DNA of 32,578 bases from a virus. The stretch is from positions 1 to 32,578 of the IMG/VR virus record IMGVR_UViG_3300005613_000254; one strand, 5' to 3'. Under the pieces are notes generated by a model. It worked only from the letters and a program-made list of their open reading frames with translations, was not told the DNA's origin and did no database searches. Numbering within the stretch: the first letter of the stretch is position 1; every line of letters starts with the position of its first letter. Shown in pieces: positions 27,675 through 32,578 of the stretch. The position numbers and the translations under genes were made by a program.

Positions 27675-28085
27675 TTATGGGCGTTTAAATGTTTTCCAGC
27701 AGTTAAATGCTGCAAGTCGATCCCCGGAAGTCATATTAATATACAATCGCATATAATTCGAGGGGAGAATAAAATCCTCAAATGCCTTATTTTGAGTCGT
27801 TTTCGTTATAGCTATGCTATCGAGGTTCGGGTAGTCCAGCCACTCGGTTCCATCGATTGAAACTTGAATTTTGATGTAAGGCACACCGGCCAGAGTTGCC
27901 CCTGTCCAATTGGCCCATATCTGCCATGTGTAATTATTTCTGAATTCCGAAGCAGATTGAACGTTGATAGCGGTGTCGCTGATAATTACCAGGTCTTCCG
28001 CTATCTGAGTCGATGAAACATTTGTTTGACTGAATCCAATTCCAGACACTATGACCAAAATTGAAACGAATAAAATCTTTTTCAT
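27675..28085 (-). CDS. Signal-peptide-bearing small beta protein, 136 aa
   Basis: From the ATG at 28083-28085 the product starts MKKILFVSILVIVSGIGFSQ, a Sec signal peptide. The mature part is beta-rich with IQVSIDGTEWLDYPN and YMRLYINMTSGDRL. The frame is open to a GTG at 28112, but that would add nine residues before the signal peptide and run into the promoter, so I reject it. It looks homologous to the 150-aa protein beside the capsid gene (7269-7721). It precedes the 703-aa fibre by 2 nt and follows a promoter candidate. Confidence 0.68.
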   Translation of the reverse strand: MKKILFVSILVIVSGIGFSQTNVSSTQIAEDLVIISDTAINVQSASEFRNNYTWQIWANWTGATLAGVPYIKIQVSIDGTEWLDYPNLDSIAITKTTQNKAFEDFILPSNYMRLYINMTSGDRLAAFNCWKTFKRP

Positions 28086-28101
28086 ATTCTCATATTTTTT
28101 G

Positions 28102-28109
28102 TAAAGATA
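28102..28109 (-). promoter_or_regulatory. Promoter -7 candidate TATCTTTA before the distal fibre genes
   Basis: Minus-strand TATCTTTA, followed 16 nt later by the ATG of the small beta protein; the same word stands before the first early gene. It suggests a separate transcript for the fibre and lysis genes. No clear -33 box. Confidence 0.4.
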
Positions 28110-28147
28110 CACACTAATTGAACTTTTTATTTATTTGTTTTTTAACA

Positions 28148-29239
28148 TTAAAGTTTTTTGAGGTTCACGTTACAGTTTTCGATTACAAAATCAGTGCCAT
28201 CAGTAACTCCTTCGACAGAAATCGTAATACGATCATCGGCGGCAATCGTTACAAAACCGGAGGCAGACCCACAAGGAACGATGTTTCCATCTACAAAATA
28301 TCGTTCAGCAACAATTTTCGTTTGCAGAGTTGTTCCTTTGTAAATCATAAACCGCATTACTTTTGTAGCGGCTGCCGATCCTGACAATGAGAATGATACC
28401 TGATACTCTCCGGCAGCGGAAGCTCCTGCAATCAAACACGATCCTTCGTCCCAGTCACCAGCCTCGTCAGCGACCCAAGTATCTGTAATTTGAAACTGGT
28501 TTACATTCAACGAATCAATCACAAACACCCCGTTGTAGTTGGTCGTTCCCCGAATTGATATTACTGAATTTTCCAGCAGCCCGTGAGCGGCGGAAGTAAT
28601 TGTCAGGATTCCGCCACCTGCATTCGCCACTGCTGTAATAGTTCCGGTTGATCCGGCGTCAAACGTCCAGCCCGAAACGCTCCCGGTTGTAAATGAACGC
28701 ATGAGATTGTCTGTCGCCGCCTCGTCAATAGTAACCGTTCTGGCTGCATCGTATTGATACATTTCGGCGTAAGAAGTTGTTGAGTATGATACCTCATGCT
28801 CTGTTCCCGCTCCGTCCTGAAAATACAATGCATTATCAGATTTTGTATATAGTGCCCCTGTATCTGTTTTGGCAGTTGGAGTAGTCGTTTCGCCAAATTG
28901 CAATGCAGAACCAGCCTGAATCGTTCCGGTAGTAACTATCCCGGTCGTGTTGTCTGTCCAGTAAAATGAAGCGAATTTCGATGTGTCTTGCCTTGTATTT
29001 CCGGTAACATCTAGTTTTTCAGCAGGCGTTTCAGTCCCGATCCCAACGGAATCGTTTATGTTTTCAAGGTATGTTACGCCGTCAAGATCAGAAGCAAACC
29101 CGGACGAATCCCACGCTTCCGCTTTCAGGTTGTTTAGCTTCGTGCGCACGGATGACATCACTTCACCGTTTGCAATCCATTGAGCATTCAGCGTCAAGGC
29201 GAACGCTGTTAATCCAAATAAAATCACTATCCTTTTCAT
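28148..29239 (-). CDS. Tail-fibre/tip protein with signal peptide, GIGT...KLDV motif and C1q-like C-terminus, 363 aa
   Basis: A 363-aa protein starting MKRIVILFGLTAFALTLNAQ, with an NAQ-type signal-peptide end. Residues 64-81 (DSVGIGTETPAEKLDVTG) are the motif seen in Bacteroidota tail-fibre and chaperone-containing surface proteins. A short domain with SAAHGLLENSVISIRGTTNY (about 214-233) and FQITDTWV is common in phage tip proteins. The last 85 residues (GEYQVSFSLSGSA to VIENCNVNLKKL) have the strand pattern of a C1q/TNF-like jelly roll, usually trimeric and receptor-binding. It lies 12 nt after the preceding tail protein. Confidence 0.72.
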   Translation of the reverse strand: MKRIVILFGLTAFALTLNAQWIANGEVMSSVRTKLNNLKAEAWDSSGFASDLDGVTYLENINDSVGIGTETPAEKLDVTGNTRQDTSKFASFYWTDNTTGIVTTGTIQAGSALQFGETTTPTAKTDTGALYTKSDNALYFQDGAGTEHEVSYSTTSYAEMYQYDAARTVTIDEAATDNLMRSFTTGSVSGWTFDAGSTGTITAVANAGGGILTITSAAHGLLENSVISIRGTTNYNGVFVIDSLNVNQFQITDTWVADEAGDWDEGSCLIAGASAAGEYQVSFSLSGSAAATKVMRFMIYKGTTLQTKIVAERYFVDGNIVPCGSASGFVTIAADDRITISVEGVTDGTDFVIENCNVNLKKL

Positions 29240-29251
29240 TGTATCATTATT

Positions 29252-30151
29252 TTAAGGTGACTCGTCTTTTGAGAATATTTTTTCATCATCGACGACACGA
29301 CCATCATCCCATGTGCCGTCATGGATTGTCGCACCGCCGCTTGTAAATGCTTCGCTATACGCATTGTCAACCCGTAATGTTTCCAATGACCAACCTGCCA
29401 TCGGGAAATTCCCATCACGATTCACCTCTAATTTTGCTCCCTCGTTTCGCATATATTGAACATTGTCGATGAAAGTGTAATCCAACGAAAATGCAAGATT
29501 AATCCGTTCGGCAACCCAGTTAGGGATGCCTCGACCATCGCCAAACGTCCACTTGTATAGGTTGTAAGGTTGCGTCTGAAGCATGACGGGCCGGAAGTCT
29601 AAATCGTTATACATTGTATATTTCCCTCCGGGGGAAAATCCATCAGACTTCAATCCACCTTTTACCCGGAGATAAAACATTGGTAAATCAACGCCACCAA
29701 ACTTGCAATCCAAAATCGATTGTGAATGTCGGTACATCATGAATATGGTATCTGTATGCGTGCCTATGTTGATCGGCTCGGAAAGGAATGAGGCAGAAGC
29801 ATCGGCATAATTGATCGTGATCTTGACGTAATGAACTCCGGTCGTTACGGGAAAATAATCTTTAATATAAAATGATGTTAAATCTCCATATGCCCCGTTA
29901 TCGACAACGGTATATGTATCAATTACCGTCAAGTCGTTGTCGATCAACGTAACTACGGTGTCGGCAGTAGTCATGTCAAATGCTGCAAGAAATTGAAGAT
30001 AAAAAATATCTCCTGCGTTTACTAGTTGACAGTATTTGACATCCTGGTAATCCGACGATGGAATTTGATTTTGCCAAAAATCCCCAAGATTGACCTGGTG
30101 GAATCGCAATGGATTTAATTTTGGTATATATAATAGTCCCGTTACACTCAT
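29252..30151 (-). CDS. Minor tail / tail-tip protein, 299 aa
   Basis: A 299-aa beta-rich protein without signal peptide. Motifs worth noting: an early HQVNLGDFWQNQIP, a strand-rich middle (DTVVTLIDNDLTVIDTY), and GDGRGIPNWVAERIN (about 203-217) followed by an acidic end. It overlaps the preceding large tail protein by 4 nt (ATGA), so it is coupled to it. By place it should be a distal-tail or baseplate-like component, after tape measure and hub protein. No family recognised beyond that. Confidence 0.55.
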   Translation of the reverse strand: MSVTGLLYIPKLNPLRFHQVNLGDFWQNQIPSSDYQDVKYCQLVNAGDIFYLQFLAAFDMTTADTVVTLIDNDLTVIDTYTVVDNGAYGDLTSFYIKDYFPVTTGVHYVKITINYADASASFLSEPINIGTHTDTIFMMYRHSQSILDCKFGGVDLPMFYLRVKGGLKSDGFSPGGKYTMYNDLDFRPVMLQTQPYNLYKWTFGDGRGIPNWVAERINLAFSLDYTFIDNVQYMRNEGAKLEVNRDGNFPMAGWSLETLRVDNAYSEAFTSGGATIHDGTWDDGRVVDDEKIFSKDESP

Positions 30152-31791
30152 GATCGTATCAGATTTTCCAGATCATTTTCCTTTATTGATAATAATTTTA
30201 TAGACTGACTTCCTTTCCCTGTTAGTTTAGTTTCAACCGAAAGAACGTAGCCGTAATATTGGTTTCCGAGATATTTGAATGCAACGATTCCACGAGGATT
30301 TGTCTCTAGTGAAGCTGAAAAATCATCAGTATAAACAGCTTCAAATGATATCTCTATCGGCTTGAACCATTGCATTACTTGTGATGCAGTTGTACCGATT
30401 GTCCATCCTTCATATTCCCCGACCCATGTTTCAATAGGAGATGATTGAGTTTCATTGTTCGATTGATCTTTTAATCCGGATGTAAATTCAAGTAATTTAT
30501 CCGAAAGTCCAAACATACAGGAATCTATAAAACCCTGGTGTCTCCCTAAATTTCTACGTGGTGAAATTTCACAATTATAAGCATCATATTCCGTGTCCGG
30601 GTCATCAACTTTTCGCAACTTGTCATCGGCCATATCTCCTGCATGCCCATGATCCTCATCTGTTTCGGTGACGTTTTCGACATGAACGAAGAAAATATCA
30701 TCATCCGACGAGTCGTTCTCCCAGGCCGTTCCATCGGAGTTGACAATAATTTGTCGGATACCACGCCCGTCACCCCTGTATTTTGGCAAAATATCATACT
30801 CGTCGCCAGTGGTTTCATTCTGAGCCTCAAATGTCGATTCGGTATTAAACTCAAACCAGCCGTAATTTTTATCGTCATAATCTTTGTCTGAATACCCGGC
30901 TTTAATTGATTTTAAATTATAATCTTTATAAACAGCCAGTTTTAGATTTGATACCGACCCAACGTCATATATTTGATTTGCATTATAATGATATACTCGA
31001 TTTTCAAGAACAAATGTCTCTACGCCGTTTCGCACTTCGACCGAAAAACCGATACAAAACAGGGCATCGATGGACTTGAAAAAATCCTTGAACGATGTTT
31101 TGTAAATAGTCAACTCCATTGTAGGAGGACGACATGTCGCATTATATCTTATAGCTCTCCCGTTTGTGATCATTATTGCCTTTTTCCACGAATCGAGCAA
31201 AGAGGAATCAAATCCATATGTTCCATCGAATAACTGACCGCCAACCATTTTATCAATCAGTAACTTTGCGAAATTTTCCAGTGTCATGCATCTGAACCAA
31301 TCATAATAATCGACATTATGATCCGGCGACCAAAAAATCTTATATACACCCGGCGGGTAATTGCCGATATAATCCGGTTCTTCAAAAGACCAGTTAGTAA
31401 ATGAATATTCGACAGATTCTTTGTCTTTGATGAGTTTCACGAGTCCGGCATCGATAAGGTTGATCTCAACATTCGTATCTATATCTTTAAACGTTGAAAA
31501 GTCGAATACCCCATTATAGGCGTCGTAGTATTCCAGCGATTCGTGATCCAATGCCTCGACCGTCAGTTGTGCGTCGGATGAAAACCCATCTTCGTAAAAT
31601 GTTCTTCTCAATGCCTCAGCCCCGTCTTTTACAAATTTCAGCGGAATGGTAAACGAACGAAACATTCCGTAATATTTTTTGTTACGCTCCCACTTGATCA
31701 TTTGCTCATCCCATCCATCAGGCGCATAAATCAAGTATTGAGATTTAGCGCCCTGTTGATAGTAAAATCGAAGATCGGGAAGCAAGGACAT
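30148..31791 (-). CDS. Tail hub / distal tail protein, 547 aa
   Basis: A 547-aa protein directly following the tape measure, with start ATG overlapping the tape-measure stop (TAATG). The first part (DLRFYYQQGAKSQYLIYAPD, then SFTIPLKFVKDGAEALRR) resembles N-terminal domains of distal-tail and hub proteins in Bacteroidota siphophages, which dock on the tube end. The middle holds DDYYDWFR-like aromatic segments and a DCS/NCEISPRRNLGRHQG stretch. The C-terminal part (GWTIGTTASQVMQWF to GSQSIKLLSI) is beta-rich. The position after the tape measure is the main support. Confidence 0.62.
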   Translation of the reverse strand: MSLLPDLRFYYQQGAKSQYLIYAPDGWDEQMIKWERNKKYYGMFRSFTIPLKFVKDGAEALRRTFYEDGFSSDAQLTVEALDHESLEYYDAYNGVFDFSTFKDIDTNVEINLIDAGLVKLIKDKESVEYSFTNWSFEEPDYIGNYPPGVYKIFWSPDHNVDYYDWFRCMTLENFAKLLIDKMVGGQLFDGTYGFDSSLLDSWKKAIMITNGRAIRYNATCRPPTMELTIYKTSFKDFFKSIDALFCIGFSVEVRNGVETFVLENRVYHYNANQIYDVGSVSNLKLAVYKDYNLKSIKAGYSDKDYDDKNYGWFEFNTESTFEAQNETTGDEYDILPKYRGDGRGIRQIIVNSDGTAWENDSSDDDIFFVHVENVTETDEDHGHAGDMADDKLRKVDDPDTEYDAYNCEISPRRNLGRHQGFIDSCMFGLSDKLLEFTSGLKDQSNNETQSSPIETWVGEYEGWTIGTTASQVMQWFKPIEISFEAVYTDDFSASLETNPRGIVAFKYLGNQYYGYVLSVETKLTGKGSQSIKLLSIKENDLENLIRS

Positions 31792-32578
31792 TACATTCTT
31801 ATTTTGTTGTTAATCCATTCCTCCTGTACCGAACCCGCATGTATTGCAGTTCTAATGCCATTTTTATCGATAGAGATGTGAGTTTCTTTTTTGTTCTTTG
31901 TAACATTTTCAATCTGCAAAAGTTGCATGTTAATTGCATCTAATTTCATCGCTAGTTCCATTGTAGCAACTCCATCCGAACCCGCATTTTTTGGAATTTC
32001 CCCAAATGTAGAAGCTCCGGTCATTGCTAACAAGTCCCTATGAGGTATAACGGATGATCCTTCGGGCAAGAATGCTAATGATGGTTTTGGAGGCGTAAGA
32101 AACATTTTACCGGATTGAGTTTCAATACCTTCGATTCCTTCTTCGCCAACAATACCTAATGTAGCTCTCCCGCCTTTACGTCCGTATTTATATTGCGGGA
32201 TTGGCTGCGAGGCGATAGTTGCCACCGTTGCGATTCCGGTAGCAAGAATCAGTGCAGCAAGGACGATTCCTAAGATACCGCCCGGATCAGCAAACGCCTT
32301 TGTGACACCGATCAGCGTATTGATCGTACCTTCGATAATGCCTACGGCCTTATTGAATTTCGCCTGCTTTTGACGGATCTTCAGGTTTTCGGCTGCTCGC
32401 TCCTTTTCCTTTTGTGCAAACTTTGCTTCAATCTCATTCTTTTTATCTACGTTGTCACCAGCAGCATCAAGTTCCCGCTGCTTTTGGATCTCGTCGGCTT
32501 CGGCTTCCTGGTCAAGTAGTTCTAATTTTCGCTCATATTGAGCATTGACCAGGCTAATGACATAATATGCAAGCTCGA
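31791..32578 (-). CDS. Tape-measure protein, C-terminal part (partial in this linear view)
   Basis: An open frame from the window end down to TAA at 31791-31793. It continues in phase the gene starting at 2200 (bases 32456-32578 duplicate 1-123). Key features: a charged helix KERAAENLKIRQKQAKFNKA, a hydrophobic segment GIVLAALILATGIATVATIA, then the mature C-terminus with KYGRKGGRATLGIVGEEG, a set found at the end of tape measures in Bacteroidota phages, and a Lys/Asn tail. The stop overlaps the hub protein ATG (TAATG). A GTG at 32225 would be an artificial start. Confidence 0.88.
   Translation of the reverse strand, partial: ELAYYVISLVNAQYERKLELLDQEAEADEIQKQRELDAAGDNVDKKNEIEAKFAQKEKERAAENLKIRQKQAKFNKAVGIIEGTINTLIGVTKAFADPGGILGIVLAALILATGIATVATIASQPIPQYKYGRKGGRATLGIVGEEGIEGIETQSGKMFLTPPKPSLAFLPEGSSVIPHRDLLAMTGASTFGEIPKNAGSDGVATMELAMKLDAINMQLLQIENVTKNKKETHISIDKNGIRTAIHAGSVQEEWINNKIRM
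32456..32578. repeat. Direct terminal repeat (contig overlap), right copy
   Basis: Identical to bases 1-123. See the left copy for reading: evidence of a circular assembly, with the duplicated stretch inside the tape-measure gene. Confidence 0.95.

Noticed and set aside
27675-28112. GTG start at 28112 for the small secreted protein
   Set aside because: It would put nine residues before an intact signal peptide and overlap the promoter word; ATG 28085 is better.
1-32578. Plus-strand genes
   Set aside because: All longer plus-strand frames lie opposite well-supported minus-strand genes and have shadow-like compositions. None has a recognisable domain or a fitting start.
32456-32578. Terminal repeat as physical direct terminal repeats of the virion DNA
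   Set aside because: It is short, lies within a structural gene and is of assembly-overlap size. Phage terminal repeats usually lie outside genes, though read-end data would settle it.
1-32578. tRNA genes, integrase, lysogeny repressor
   Set aside because: No cloverleaf with a CCA-type end could be found in the gaps, and no protein shows tyrosine or serine recombinase motifs or a CI/Cro-type pair.

Overview
The window is a complete, circularly permuted genome of a small tailed phage (Caudoviricetes, siphovirus-like) of Bacteroidota. The first 123 bases (1-123) recur exactly at the end (32456-32578), and the tape-measure gene reads in frame across that junction, so the molecule closes at about 32,455 bp. 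Evidence for a Bacteroidota host: TAnnTTTG-type -7 elements, no evident Shine-Dalgarno sites, and Sec signal peptides ending in the AQ/SQ style of that phylum. I place no species name on it.

Every gene I can support lies on the minus strand, so the map is read from high to low coordinates and around the circle. A control region at about 22,845-22,975 holds the terminator of the late transcript, palindromic operator candidates and the first early promoter. The early region (22.8 to 16.1 kb) begins with small unknown genes, two Ala-rich Imm5-like paralogues with GCA-triplet arrays, and a ribbon-helix-helix protein. RecT and a YqaJ-type exonuclease, a winged-helix replication initiator and a DnaC-like loader follow. 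Next come a gene broken by a stop codon and a GT-A-type glycosyltransferase. A middle accessory stretch (15.3 to 11.6 kb) carries an HTH protein, many micro-genes, a DNA methyltransferase held between two homologous 122/121-bp inverted-repeat elements, and a lone DnaA domain IV protein.

The late region runs TerS, TerL, portal, S78 protease, a secreted-type small protein, HK97-type capsid, connectors, probable tail tube, tail assembly proteins, tape measure (across the junction), tail hub and tip proteins. It ends with a distal cluster of three signal-peptide proteins (C1q-like, small beta, 703-aa fibre) and a lysis module (DUF5675, two-TM holin, u-spanin). No integrase, excisionase or CI-like repressor is visible, so a virulent lifestyle is likely. 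No DNA polymerase is present, so the phage probably recruits host replication through its initiator and loader.

The most unusual points are: (1) the methyltransferase cassette flanked by attC-like elements with identical 71-nt interiors and the same pair of wobble positions in each stem; (2) a promoter/operator plus hairpin and 17-codon leader ORF in front of the replication initiator; (3) four signal-peptide proteins inside the virion modules, two apparently homologous; (4) hexamer repeats shared by the initiator gene and the TerL-portal gap.
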